A stretch of DNA of 64,000 bases from SHZI01 sp031395645. Lineage in GTDB: Bacteria > Pseudomonadota > Gammaproteobacteria > Steroidobacterales > GCA-2729495. The DNA is taken from the NCBI GenBank assembly GCA_031395645.1, contig JANNJM010000087.1:62001-126000 (forward strand), given 5' to 3'. Made by a program: the position numbers and the translations under genes. Under the pieces are notes generated by a model. The model was not told the DNA's origin, searched no databases, and saw only the letters and a list, made by a program, of their open reading frames with translations. Shown piece by piece: positions 44,183 through 52,690 of this stretch; position 1 is the first letter of the stretch, and every line of letters starts with the position of its first letter.

Positions 44183-44903
44183 AGAAAATTGTGTCGCGAC
44201 CCATGAAGTCGCCAAAGTACATCCGGGCGCCGAGCTCGATGCCGGTATCGTTGTCGAAAATCACGGCCCGGGCGCGCAAGGACATCCAATCGGTCAGGTG
44301 GTAGCCGATGCCGAGGAGCACGTCAGTATTGGAGATATCGGAGTCACGCAGATTGGAGTAGCGGACACCGGCTTCGATCTCGACATTCTCCGACAGCTCG
44401 CTGCGCACCATCGCTTCGGTGAGGTAACCGTTGTCGCTACCGGAATCGAGCTGGCAGGTGCTGTTCGGAACTTCGAAATCAGTAATGTCTACGTAGGCGG
44501 CGCGCGCGACGATGTCGATCGATTCGCTGATGGCGTAGCTCAGGCCGAGACCGCCGGCGATGGACTGGCTGTTGCGATCACCAGAAACGCTGGTAGGTCC
44601 GCCTTCACCACCATCGCACGGTGTGCTGGTGCCGCTGAAGTCACCGTCGAAAAACTCGCCGAACAGATGTATCCCGACCGGACCCAGATCCACGAGGCCC
44701 AGGGAACCGTTCACTTTGAAGCCTTCGTGCCGACCACCTTCCTGCTTGACCGCGTAGTTGACGTCGGTCCACTGGTAGCCCACGTCCAGGTAGGAATAAC
44801 CCGGACCGTCGGATGAATCCGCGGCTGAGGCGGCAGCCAGCCAGCCTCCGGTGACCAGTGGCAGAGCGACTAAACCCAGCGACCGGACAACTCTGGAATT
44901 CAT
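44181..44903 (-). CDS. Outer-membrane beta-barrel protein of unknown function
   Basis: From the ATG at 44903 the product has 240 residues. This start follows a strong Shine-Dalgarno (AAGGGGG) and gives a signal peptide (LVALPLVTGGWLAAASAADS). The mature sequence alternates Gly/aromatic strands: YSYLDVGYQWTDVNYAVKQE, GLGLSYAISESIDIVARAAY, EAGVRYSNLRDSDISNTDVL, LGIGYHLTDWMSLRARAVIF. Two Cys (in TPCDGG and STCQLD) could form a loop disulfide. It resembles OmpW/porin-like small barrels in general pattern, but I cannot name a family. Upstream on the same strand a TATAGT box lies at 44958-44953. Confidence 0.78.
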   Translation of the reverse strand: MNSRVVRSLGLVALPLVTGGWLAAASAADSSDGPGYSYLDVGYQWTDVNYAVKQEGGRHEGFKVNGSLGLVDLGPVGIHLFGEFFDGDFSGTSTPCDGGEGGPTSVSGDRNSQSIAGGLGLSYAISESIDIVARAAYVDITDFEVPNSTCQLDSGSDNGYLTEAMVRSELSENVEIEAGVRYSNLRDSDISNTDVLLGIGYHLTDWMSLRARAVIFDNDTGIELGARMYFGDFMGRDTIF

Positions 44904-44996
44904 AACAACAGCCCCCTTAATTGATGGCACGGATCGTGCAAAAACGCTGGGGACTATAGCTGAATCGGGTCTGGGCTGGCTAGACCGGACCGGCCA

Positions 44997-45671
44997 CTAG
45001 CCGGGCAGTCTGGTCGCGCCGATGAAGCCTGCGATGACGATCAGCGCGTAGGTCGACCAGATGACCAGTGTCGACCGGTCCATCGTGCTGCTGATGATCG
45101 CTTCGATCTCCGGTTTGGAGCCTTCCACGGCCAAGCGGCCGAAGGCGGCACCGAGCGGGTCGAAGACCACGATCATCCAGATCACCATCAGGTTTATGGC
45201 GCCATAGAGCGCCACCTTGAGATGCAGCCACTGCGCGTCCGGTACGAACGGTCCGGCACCGATCCACGATGAGACAGACAGCGCGATCAGTGTGGTACCG
45301 ACGAGTCCCGTGAGCCAGTTCGTGATCCCCGCAAGACGGTGGCCGATGGGTTTGTCGTACCAGTAGGCCCCGGACATGCTGATGGCCCACCAGATGACGC
45401 TGAAGAGCCAGACAGCGGCGAGCGCGAGGTCCGAGATTGCGAGGAGGCCCAAGTCCCTGGACAGCATCACGCCAAAGGGCAGGGCTGCCTTCCACATCGT
45501 GCGAGGCAGTAGCTCAATGCGCAGTGCCATGTGCAGCAGGGTCACGCGGGTGACAAAGCTAAGTGCGGGATCCGTGGACCGGCGCGCGGCGAGAAAGACC
45601 CCCATGTCCGTCCCGACCCAGAAGACAAACATCAGGACGTGGGCGTATTTCCAGACTACGTATTCGGTCAT
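44997..45671 (-). CDS. Integral membrane protein, CopD/DUF2269-like
   Basis: This 224-residue protein has about six helices. It opens with YVVWKYAHVLMFVFWVGTDM, a His plus F-W-x-G-x-D arrangement typical of CopD-like membrane proteins with buried His, and continues WLFSVIWWAISMSGAYW, HLKVALYGAINLMVIWMIVV and STLVIWSTYALIVIAGFIGA. A strong ribosome-binding site (AGGAGGAGG) precedes the start. It diverges from the cupin gene at 45814 across 142 nt, so it may share regulation with the catabolic operon. The function is not known. Confidence 0.75.
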   Translation of the reverse strand: MTEYVVWKYAHVLMFVFWVGTDMGVFLAARRSTDPALSFVTRVTLLHMALRIELLPRTMWKAALPFGVMLSRDLGLLAISDLALAAVWLFSVIWWAISMSGAYWYDKPIGHRLAGITNWLTGLVGTTLIALSVSSWIGAGPFVPDAQWLHLKVALYGAINLMVIWMIVVFDPLGAAFGRLAVEGSKPEIEAIISSTMDRSTLVIWSTYALIVIAGFIGATRLPG

Positions 45672-45813
45672 CGCTGCCTCCTCCTGGAAGCCGGGTCGGG
45701 CAACTCTACCTCAATCACCACCGCTGACCGCAAGGCGGCGTGCTGGCCAGTAGGTTGCTCCCCCCGATCCTTGGTATTCTCAACGTTTTGGCAGAACCGC
45801 CAAGGAGAACGCA

Positions 45814-46719
45814 GTGCGACCGCATGTAGAACTCATCCAGCAGTCCGACCTGTGCTGGCACGTCGCCGAACTGCCGCGAGGCGAGGGCAAGGTCCGTCAG
45901 CGCAACATGTCCTATGACGAGGAAAACGGGGGCGCATCGACCAAACTGGTGTTCGATTCCGCCTGGCACCGCCCGGCCGGCTACCACCATGCAGATACTG
46001 AGTGGTTCCTGCTGTCGGGGGAAATGCGCATTGGGTCGCAACTCCTCCGGAAGGGCGCTTACTTCCGCGCGCCTGCGGGCCTGCGCGTTCCCGCATTGTC
46101 GGTGGAGCAAGGCACCGAAGTGCTCCTGTTTCGCGAACTCCAGGACTGGGGTTTCACCGCATCGAGCCGGGATCGCGCCGGGTTTGTCCCCCGTGGGCTC
46201 AATACTGCTTCGAGCGAACGAGGGGTGCTCACCGTTGTCGATACCACCCGGATGGAGTGGATGCCCAACATCTACGAGGGCGATCAACAGCGCTTCCTGA
46301 AGCTAAAGCTCCTTTATCACGACCCTGCGCCGAAGAACGACCCGGAGAAGGGCTTCGTGACCATGATGTGCTGGGCCCCACCGGGCTGGTCCGACGACCG
46401 CCTGGTACATCATCCGGTATTCGAGGAGGCCTACACCATCGATGGTCATCTCGACTACAACTTCGGACGCCTCGACGCCGGCACATACTTCTTCAGGCCA
46501 GCGCGCGTCAAGCACGGCCACTTTATTTCTGGCGAGGAGAAGGGCTTCACCGGAATTTTCCGCATGGACGGTTCGATCATCAACTGGATCACCATCAATG
46601 AGAAGGTGACGGTGGAGGGTACTCCGCTGAACTACGATCCCCGCACCCAGGGCCCCGTGATGGCGGGAATCCCGGTTCGCTCCCGCACCACCGGCCCCTG
46701 GGACAAGGACGGCTGGTGA
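45814..46719 (+). CDS. Two-domain cupin protein
   Basis: This 301-residue protein starts at a GTG preceded by AAGGAG at ideal spacing. Two cupin barrels are visible. The first has YHHADTEWFLLSGEMRIG and GAYFRAPAGL; the second has DRLVHHPVFEEAYTIDGHLD followed by AGTYFFRPARVKHGHF. Both retain His/Glu sets able to bind a metal. This suits a dioxygenase, isomerase or sensor of the DUF4437/ChrR-cupin type, but the activity cannot be read from sequence. It is the first gene of a five-gene operon and lies 7 nt before the amidohydrolase. Confidence 0.8.
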   Translation: MRPHVELIQQSDLCWHVAELPRGEGKVRQRNMSYDEENGGASTKLVFDSAWHRPAGYHHADTEWFLLSGEMRIGSQLLRKGAYFRAPAGLRVPALSVEQGTEVLLFRELQDWGFTASSRDRAGFVPRGLNTASSERGVLTVVDTTRMEWMPNIYEGDQQRFLKLKLLYHDPAPKNDPEKGFVTMMCWAPPGWSDDRLVHHPVFEEAYTIDGHLDYNFGRLDAGTYFFRPARVKHGHFISGEEKGFTGIFRMDGSIINWITINEKVTVEGTPLNYDPRTQGPVMAGIPVRSRTTGPWDKDGW

Positions 46720-46726
46720 GCAACGC

Positions 46727-47584
46727 ATGACCGGCACGATCGACATCGTCTGTAACCTGTTTACGCCGCTGGAGGTTGCGAACGGGCACACCGGTCTCGA
46801 CGACGCGTTCAAGGCCCAGATACGGATGCCGCCGGAGATCCGGGGCGGCGTGACGGTCGAGGACTACCTGCAGCGCATGGATAGGGCTGGCATCGAGCGG
46901 TCACTGCTGATCGCAGTGCGGGCCGGCGACATCAACCTGAAGGGTGGTTTTGAGCTGCCCTACGAGCGGGTCCGGGACGTCTGCCAGCAGTATCCCGCGC
47001 GGTTCTCAGGACTCGCCGGTATCGACCCGTTCCGCGGCATGCAGGGACTGCGCGATCTCGAGCAGGCCGTCAAGCAGTACCACTTTGTCGGCGCCCACCT
47101 CTATCCCCACTGGTGCGGGCTCGCTCCCGATCACGCCAAGTACTACCCGTACTACGCCAAGTGCTGCGAACTCGACGTGCCCATCATGATGCAGGTCGGT
47201 CACAACCTCGTGTATTCCCGGGAACGGCGCCTGCCGTCCGTGGGACGCCCCATCTGCCTGGATCAGGTGGCCATTGATTTTCCCGAACTGCGGCTGATCG
47301 GTATTCACATCGGAATCCCCTGGACGGACGAGATGATTTCGATGTGCTGGAAACACGAGAACGTGTTCGCAGCGGGTGACGCCTACGCGCCAAAGTACTG
47401 GCCCGAGGCGTTCGTGCACTACGCGAATACCTACGGCAGGGAAAAGATTCTTTTCGGCACGGACTGGCCGGTGATTGATCCCGAGCGGGCCGTTCGCGAA
47501 ATCGACGCACTCAACCTGCGGCCGGAATCGAAGCGGCTCCTGATGCGCGACAACGCCTTGCGCGTCTTCAAGCTGCCCGCCTGA
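46727..47584 (+). CDS. Amidohydrolase-2 family protein, CouO-like
   Basis: The 285-residue protein belongs to PF04909 (amidohydrolase/decarboxylase TIM barrels). At the N terminus the usual DxHxH metal motif is replaced by DIVCNLFTP. C-terminal landmarks are present: FVGAHLYPHWCG, CELDVPIMMQVGHNLVYSRE, LRLIGIHIGIPWTDEMISMC and ILFGTDWPVIDPERA. From memory the pattern closely resembles proteins annotated as 4-hydroxyphenyl-beta-ketoacyl-CoA hydrolase, as CouO of p-coumarate side-chain removal in Rhodococcus. An adjacent CoA ligase supports this, but no search was run. Confidence 0.78.
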   Translation: MTGTIDIVCNLFTPLEVANGHTGLDDAFKAQIRMPPEIRGGVTVEDYLQRMDRAGIERSLLIAVRAGDINLKGGFELPYERVRDVCQQYPARFSGLAGIDPFRGMQGLRDLEQAVKQYHFVGAHLYPHWCGLAPDHAKYYPYYAKCCELDVPIMMQVGHNLVYSRERRLPSVGRPICLDQVAIDFPELRLIGIHIGIPWTDEMISMCWKHENVFAAGDAYAPKYWPEAFVHYANTYGREKILFGTDWPVIDPERAVREIDALNLRPESKRLLMRDNALRVFKLPA

Positions 47585-47596
47585 GCGGGCCACTGC

Positions 47597-49144
47597 ATGT
47601 TGCCTGAGCCGATGACATCCCCGCTGGCGCCGCCGCCGACGTTCAGGCACCTGTCGCTCGTGGACGGAATTCGGGCGGCCATGTTCCGCGCGCCCGACAA
47701 GATTGCCTACCGGCACGGGGAGCAGACCCGCACGTACCGGGCACTGCTCGACCGCGTGGACAGGGTCACTTCGGCATTGAGTGCGGGACTGGGTCTCAAA
47801 CCCGGGGCACACGGCGCCATCGTTGGCAAGAATTCAATCGAATACATGGAGATCGTGCTGGGCGCGTCCCAGGCGGGCGTCGCGCTGGCCACGGTCAATC
47901 CCCGCCTGTCGCTGCCGGAGATCCTGGCGATCTGCGACGACGCCGGAGCGCGCGTGGTCTTTGCGGATGCCGAACTGGCCGCAGCGCTGCGTGATGCACC
48001 ACCGGCTGCCCGGCCCATCGTCATTACCATTGGGACCGGGTACGAAGACTGGCTGGCGAAAGCCAGCCCCCTTGCGTCGGTACCTTTGATTCGGGAGTGG
48101 GATGACTTCACCATTCCCTACACCTCCGGCACGACCGGCAAACCAAAGGGCGTGCAGGTCCCGCACCGTTCGCGGATCCTGACGCTGTTTGGCATGGCCA
48201 TGGAGTACGGCTGCTACGCACCGGATGACCGCTTCCTCGCGATCGCGCCGATGTGTCACGGCGCGGGCATGATCTTCTCGCTGGCCCCGGTGTTCTTCGG
48301 CGGCTATGCCGAGATCATCGACAAGTTCGATCCCGAGCACGTGCTCGCGAGGCTCGGCAACCAGCACATCACGGGCTTCTTCGGCGTGCCCACGCACTTC
48401 CACGCCCTGATGTCTGCCGGGCCCGCGCTCCTGGTCGCGAGCCGCAGCCCGACCCTCAAAACGGTGATCTCGAACGCGGCGGCGCTGCCGCAGGTGATGA
48501 AGGAGCGGCTCGTCGCGCATTTCGGGCCCGGTCTCCTGCACGAAACCTACGGTTCCACGGAAGCGGGCATCGTCTCGAACCTGCGGCCACCGGACCAGCT
48601 GCGCAAGCAGCAGTGTGTCGGCCAGCCCTTTCCGTGCACGGAGGTCGAATTGCGCTTGCCGGATGGCACGGTCTGCGGCCCGGAGGCGGTCGGTGAGCTG
48701 TTTTCCAGGAGTCCCTATCTGTTTAACGGGTACTGGGGACGGCCTCGCGAGACCGATGAAGCCTTCAGGGACGGGTGGGTGACCGTGGGTGATCTGGCCC
48801 GGCGGGATGCCGAGGGCTACCTGTATATCGTCGACCGCCTGAAAGACATGATCATTTCGGGCGGCGTGAATATTTATCCCCGGGAGGTGGAGGAGGTCAT
48901 TGTCCAGCATCCTTCAATCCAGGAGGCTGCCGTCATTGGCGTGCCGGACGACAAGTGGGGAGAAGTGCTCAAGGCGTTTGTCGTACTGCGGTCAGGGACT
49001 GACCTCAGCGCAGAAGCGCTACTGGCCTTTCTGGAGCCGCGTATCGCACGCATGAAACTGCCGAAGCAGGTTGAGTTCATCGGGCAGATTCCCCGCAATG
49101 CCAACGGCAAGGTCCTGAAGACTGCGCTGCGGGCCAGGACCTGA
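47597..49144 (+). CDS. AMP-forming acyl-CoA synthetase
   Basis: The 515-residue ANL-superfamily enzyme activates a carboxylic acid to its CoA thioester with ATP. The P-loop is YTSGTTGKPKGVQVPHRSR. Further core motifs are NAAALPQVMKERL, LHETYGSTEAG, DGWVTVGDLARRDAEGYLYI, and the hinge and C-terminal lobe VDRLKDMIISGGVNIYPREV with the catalytic Lys in PRNANGKVLKTALR. The acid specificity is unknown; the sequence resembles the medium-chain/aromatic long-chain-fatty-acid-ligase-like group. It follows the CouO-like gene by 12 nt and precedes the isomerase-like gene by 6 nt. Confidence 0.9.
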   Translation: MLPEPMTSPLAPPPTFRHLSLVDGIRAAMFRAPDKIAYRHGEQTRTYRALLDRVDRVTSALSAGLGLKPGAHGAIVGKNSIEYMEIVLGASQAGVALATVNPRLSLPEILAICDDAGARVVFADAELAAALRDAPPAARPIVITIGTGYEDWLAKASPLASVPLIREWDDFTIPYTSGTTGKPKGVQVPHRSRILTLFGMAMEYGCYAPDDRFLAIAPMCHGAGMIFSLAPVFFGGYAEIIDKFDPEHVLARLGNQHITGFFGVPTHFHALMSAGPALLVASRSPTLKTVISNAAALPQVMKERLVAHFGPGLLHETYGSTEAGIVSNLRPPDQLRKQQCVGQPFPCTEVELRLPDGTVCGPEAVGELFSRSPYLFNGYWGRPRETDEAFRDGWVTVGDLARRDAEGYLYIVDRLKDMIISGGVNIYPREVEEVIVQHPSIQEAAVIGVPDDKWGEVLKAFVVLRSGTDLSAEALLAFLEPRIARMKLPKQVEFIGQIPRNANGKVLKTALRART

Positions 49145-49150
49145 CCGGCC

Positions 49151-49810
49151 ATGCTGCCGGATAGTGCCGAGCAGGCAGCGGTTGAATTCTTCTTCGATAC
49201 TTCCTGCCCCTGGAGCTACCTGGCGCTGGAACGGACGCGGGACGCGGCCCTCCGGACCGGTGCCCGGATCATCTACCGGCCCGTCCTGGTGGACGACGTG
49301 CTGCAACTCGCAACGCCCGGTTTCCCCGTGGACCGCAGCGACCCGGTGCCGGCCCGCGCGCGGCACCAGGCCAAGGATCTTGCCGACTGGGCGCGGTATT
49401 GTGGCCTGACCCTGCGACGACCAGAGCCCTGGCCGATCCGGGCCGAATGGGCGCAGCGCGGCGCGGTGGTCGCCGCAGAGACCGGCCAAACCGGCGCCTA
49501 CCTTGCAGCAGTCTTTGCGGCCCTGTTCGCGGTGCATCGTGATATTCGCGAGCGGGCTGTCGTGGAGGCGGTGGCGGCCGAGGCTGGCCTCGATCCGGCC
49601 GGCTTTGCAGCCCGCATCGGCGACCCCGAAACGGCACTGCAGGTAAACCGAAACGGCGCGGAACTGGTCGCCCGCGGCGGCTTCGGCACACCGACACTGC
49701 TCGTCGGTTCGGACCTGTACTTTGGCAATGATCGCCTGCCGCTCGTCGAGGCCGCGCTGGCCCGGCAGGCTGGCATGCGGCTTACACTTCCCGGCGCACA
49801 CGGAGCTTGA
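49151..49810 (+). CDS. 2-hydroxychromene-2-carboxylate isomerase-like (DsbA-fold) protein
   Basis: This 219-residue thioredoxin-fold protein matches the DSBA/kappa-GST/NahD group. The active-site position reads TSCPWSYLALER (Cys19, Ser22), intermediate between the S-P-Y-S of NahD and the C-P-W-C of FrnE-like proteins. The C-terminal signature is RGGFGTPTLLVGSDLYFGND followed by RLPLVEAAL, with the cis-Pro loop FGTPT. NahD uses glutathione to isomerise a naphthalene-pathway intermediate; the reaction here is unknown. It lies 3 nt before the molybdoenzyme gene. Confidence 0.8.
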   Translation: MLPDSAEQAAVEFFFDTSCPWSYLALERTRDAALRTGARIIYRPVLVDDVLQLATPGFPVDRSDPVPARARHQAKDLADWARYCGLTLRRPEPWPIRAEWAQRGAVVAAETGQTGAYLAAVFAALFAVHRDIRERAVVEAVAAEAGLDPAGFAARIGDPETALQVNRNGAELVARGGFGTPTLLVGSDLYFGNDRLPLVEAALARQAGMRLTLPGAHGA

Positions 49811-49813
49811 GCC

Positions 49814-52669
49814 ATGTCTGAAACTGCAGCGGTCGAGGGCGTCACGTCGCGTCGGGAATTCCTGGCCGGTTCCGGAGCTTTCGCCCTGGCGCTCAGCCTG
49901 CGGTATGCGCCCGCCTCGGCAGCCAGTGCCGGCGGGATCCAGTCTGTGTACGGCGCCTGGGAAGACCTGATGCGCCGGAAGTGGACCTGGGACCGGGTGG
50001 CGCACGGCACGCACGGTACCAACTGCACCGGCACCTGCGCATTCAACGTGTATGTGAAAAACGGCATCGTCTGGCGCGAGGAGCAGCAGGGCGAGTACGG
50101 CCGGTCCGAGGATGCACCAGACTACGGGCCGCGAGGCTGCCAGAAGGGCCTGCGCCACGCCAGATACATGTACGGCAAGCAGCGCATCCTTTACCCGATG
50201 AAGCGGGTCGGTGAGCGCGGGGAGGGCAAGTGGGAGCGCGTGACATGGGACCAGGCACTCGCCGAAATTGCCGATCGGTTCATCGATTACTCCGTGGAAT
50301 CCGGCCCGCGCTCGATCAGCTTCGACCTGGGCACGCAGATGGTGCTCAAGCGCGCGTCGTTTGCAGCACTCGGCCGTTTCGCCACCTTAAGCGGCATCGA
50401 ACTTCCCGAAGCTTTTGCCGGGGTCGGCGATCTGCCGACTGGCGTGCAGATGACTGTGGGCGAGCCCCTGCTGGGCGACACCATGGCGGCGGTGTACAAA
50501 TCGAAATGCTGCCTGGTGTGGTTCTGCAATCCGGCGGTCACCCGGATTCCGGACGCCCATTTCTTCTGGGAAGCCAGGTACAACGGCACCGAAGTCATCG
50601 CGATCTCGCCTGAGTTCACCCCGAGCGCCATGCATGCCAGCAAGTGGGTGAACCCGAAGCCGGGCACCGACATCGCGCTGGCGATGGGTATGGTCCAGGT
50701 ACTGCTGGCTGATGGGCTCATCGACCGCGACTACATCCGCGAACAGTCGGACCTGCCGTTTCTGGTGCGGGCCGACAATGGTCGCTTTCTGCGAGAAACT
50801 GATTTTGTTGCGGGTGATGACGGGCGCAATAACGTCTTTTACATCTGGGATGAAAAGTCCGGCAAGGCCGTGGCAGCGCCGGGCACCGGAGCGCCGCCGC
50901 CGCCCCCGGGGTCACCCGTACCCGTGATTCCGGCCGGTACCCTCGCGTTGGGGGCACTTAAGCCTGCGCTCGAGGGTACGTGGACCGTCAGGACGAGGGC
51001 GGGCCGGGTGAAGGTCACTACCGTGTTTGAGCTGGTTAAACAGCGGGCCGCGGACTACACACCGGAGAAGGCTGCAGCCATTTGTGGCGTGCATCCTGAC
51101 AATATCCGGCAGGTGGCGCGCACGTTTGGCGCGGCCAGGCCGGCGATGATTTTCACCGGTTATCGCATGTGCAAGTGGTTGCAGGGCGATCTGCTGCAGC
51201 GGGCCTTCATGCTCCTCCTGTCACTGACGGGCAACCTGGGCAAGGCTGGTGGCGGTTTTCAGCTCGAGAACCTTGGGAGCACGGGCAGCCAGATCGCCTT
51301 CATGCTGGCAGGCCTTGCGCCGACGCTGCGCGTCGCCACGCTGGCCCGCTGGGACTATGTGCACGCGGATGGCAAGGCACTGAACGAGAAGATCTACGGC
51401 AAGGCCGTGGCCGACAAGGTAGATCACTATTTCCAGGAGTCGACGAAGTCCGGCGCCTGGCCCGACTACGCAGCAACCCCGTGGAAGATGGGCATCTTTG
51501 CCGGCAGCAACACGGCCAACTGGCGTTCTGGCGGCGGCCGTTGGCGTGACACGACGTTCGCGAAACTCGGGACGATCGTCACAATGGCGCCCGACATGGG
51601 CATCACGGCGATGTACTCCGACTACGTGCTGCCGATTGCCCACCACTACGAACGCCAGGACTACATGCTGGAGGCGCGCACGCCCTATGTGCAGGTACTC
51701 GATGCGGCCGTGCCGCCGCTGGGTGAATCGATGGACGACTGGCACGCGCTGAACCGTCTCGCCGCGGCGATTGCCGAGCGGGCAAAGATTCGCGGGATTG
51801 CGCCGATTCAGGACAGCTTCTTCGGTCAGCCGGTGCCCCGCGACTTCACGCGCTACCACGACCTGTTCACGATGGGCGGGCAGATCAAGGATACGAAGGA
51901 CGTCATCCAGTTCCTGATCGACAAGGACCCTGGCGTACCCAAAGTGTCGTTTGATGAAATGCGCAGCAAGGGCCTGATGCGCAATGCAGGCACCGACCGC
52001 GTCGTCTATGGCGTCGATGCGCCCTACGGTTCAGTCATGCTCCGGGGCGTGGAGCTCCGAGAACCATACCCGACGCTGACCGGGCGGCAGCAGTTCTACG
52101 TCGATCACGAGTGGTTCCTGTCGGAAGACGAGCAGTTGCCCGGCCACAAGGCGCCCCTCACGCTGGACGGGTATCCGCTGCAGATGCTGATGGGCCACCT
52201 GCGCCACGGGATTCACACGATGTGGGCCGACGACTCGCTGCTACTCAGCCTGCGGCGCGGAGAGCCGGACATCTATGTGAGTCCGCGCGATGCCACGGCA
52301 CGGGGCGTCCGGGACGGCGACCTGATCCGGGTCTTCAACTCCCTGGGTTCCTTCGTGGCGATGGCCCATGTAACTCCCAGCATGCAGCCCGGCATGATCT
52401 TCATGTACCACGGCTGGGATCCCCTGTTATTCCGCGGTGGCCGGGACAACTTCAGCGCCGTGGTGGCGAGTTCAGCCCTGATCAAACCCACGGCCCTGGT
52501 CAGTGGCTACGGTCACATTACCTACCGCGCCCTGGCCTTCGAGCCCAACTCCACATTCCAGGATTTCACCTGCAACTTCGAGCGATATTCAGAGGCTGTG
52601 GGAGCGCCTTCAGGAGCAAATGGGGACATGCCTCATTTCACCAAAGCAGGCGCCACTCTAGAGAAATGA
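49814..52669 (+). CDS. Tat-exported molybdoenzyme, type II DMSO reductase family catalytic subunit
   Basis: This 951-residue Mo-bisPGD oxidoreductase has a twin-arginine signal (SRREFLAGSGAFALALSL, RR at 13-14). The FS0 cluster motif is His67-x3-Cys71-x3-Cys75-x33-Cys109 (GTHGTNCTGTCAF ... PRGCQKG), the His-plus-three-Cys type of NarG, ethylbenzene dehydrogenase and steroid C25 dehydrogenase. Asp206 in GVGDLPTGVQMTVG fits the Asp ligand of molybdenum. RIPDAHFFWEARYNGTEVI and PGTDIALAMG also match. Unlike known relatives, no beta (FeS), gamma (heme b) or chaperone subunit is encoded next to it. The last 20 or so residues come from a repeat element. Confidence 0.9.
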   Translation: MSETAAVEGVTSRREFLAGSGAFALALSLRYAPASAASAGGIQSVYGAWEDLMRRKWTWDRVAHGTHGTNCTGTCAFNVYVKNGIVWREEQQGEYGRSEDAPDYGPRGCQKGLRHARYMYGKQRILYPMKRVGERGEGKWERVTWDQALAEIADRFIDYSVESGPRSISFDLGTQMVLKRASFAALGRFATLSGIELPEAFAGVGDLPTGVQMTVGEPLLGDTMAAVYKSKCCLVWFCNPAVTRIPDAHFFWEARYNGTEVIAISPEFTPSAMHASKWVNPKPGTDIALAMGMVQVLLADGLIDRDYIREQSDLPFLVRADNGRFLRETDFVAGDDGRNNVFYIWDEKSGKAVAAPGTGAPPPPPGSPVPVIPAGTLALGALKPALEGTWTVRTRAGRVKVTTVFELVKQRAADYTPEKAAAICGVHPDNIRQVARTFGAARPAMIFTGYRMCKWLQGDLLQRAFMLLLSLTGNLGKAGGGFQLENLGSTGSQIAFMLAGLAPTLRVATLARWDYVHADGKALNEKIYGKAVADKVDHYFQESTKSGAWPDYAATPWKMGIFAGSNTANWRSGGGRWRDTTFAKLGTIVTMAPDMGITAMYSDYVLPIAHHYERQDYMLEARTPYVQVLDAAVPPLGESMDDWHALNRLAAAIAERAKIRGIAPIQDSFFGQPVPRDFTRYHDLFTMGGQIKDTKDVIQFLIDKDPGVPKVSFDEMRSKGLMRNAGTDRVVYGVDAPYGSVMLRGVELREPYPTLTGRQQFYVDHEWFLSEDEQLPGHKAPLTLDGYPLQMLMGHLRHGIHTMWADDSLLLSLRRGEPDIYVSPRDATARGVRDGDLIRVFNSLGSFVAMAHVTPSMQPGMIFMYHGWDPLLFRGGRDNFSAVVASSALIKPTALVSGYGHITYRALAFEPNSTFQDFTCNFERYSEAVGAPSGANGDMPHFTKAGATLEK
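52597..52617 (+). repeat. REP-like element, copy 1 (interrupted)
   Basis: TGTGGGAGCGCCTTCAGGAG starts like the two other copies (TGTAGGAGCGCCTTCAG), but after the TTCAGG it runs into the 28-bp inverted repeat instead of closing with GCGC. It lies inside the 3' end of the molybdoenzyme frame. Confidence 0.65.
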
Positions 52670-52690
52670 GGCATGTCCCCATTTGCTCCT
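52612..52690. repeat. Perfect 28-bp inverted repeat holding two convergent stop codons
   Basis: The arm 52612-52639 (beginning AGGAGCAAATGGGGACATG) is the exact reverse complement of 52663-52690, with a 23-nt loop. The molybdoenzyme TGA (52667-52669) and the DUF2721 TAG (52691-52689) both lie in or at the 3' arm. The sequence could act as a two-way terminator, but no T run follows. Its appearance suggests a small non-coding mobile hairpin like those moved by REP-associated transposases; no transposase is nearby. Confidence 0.85.
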
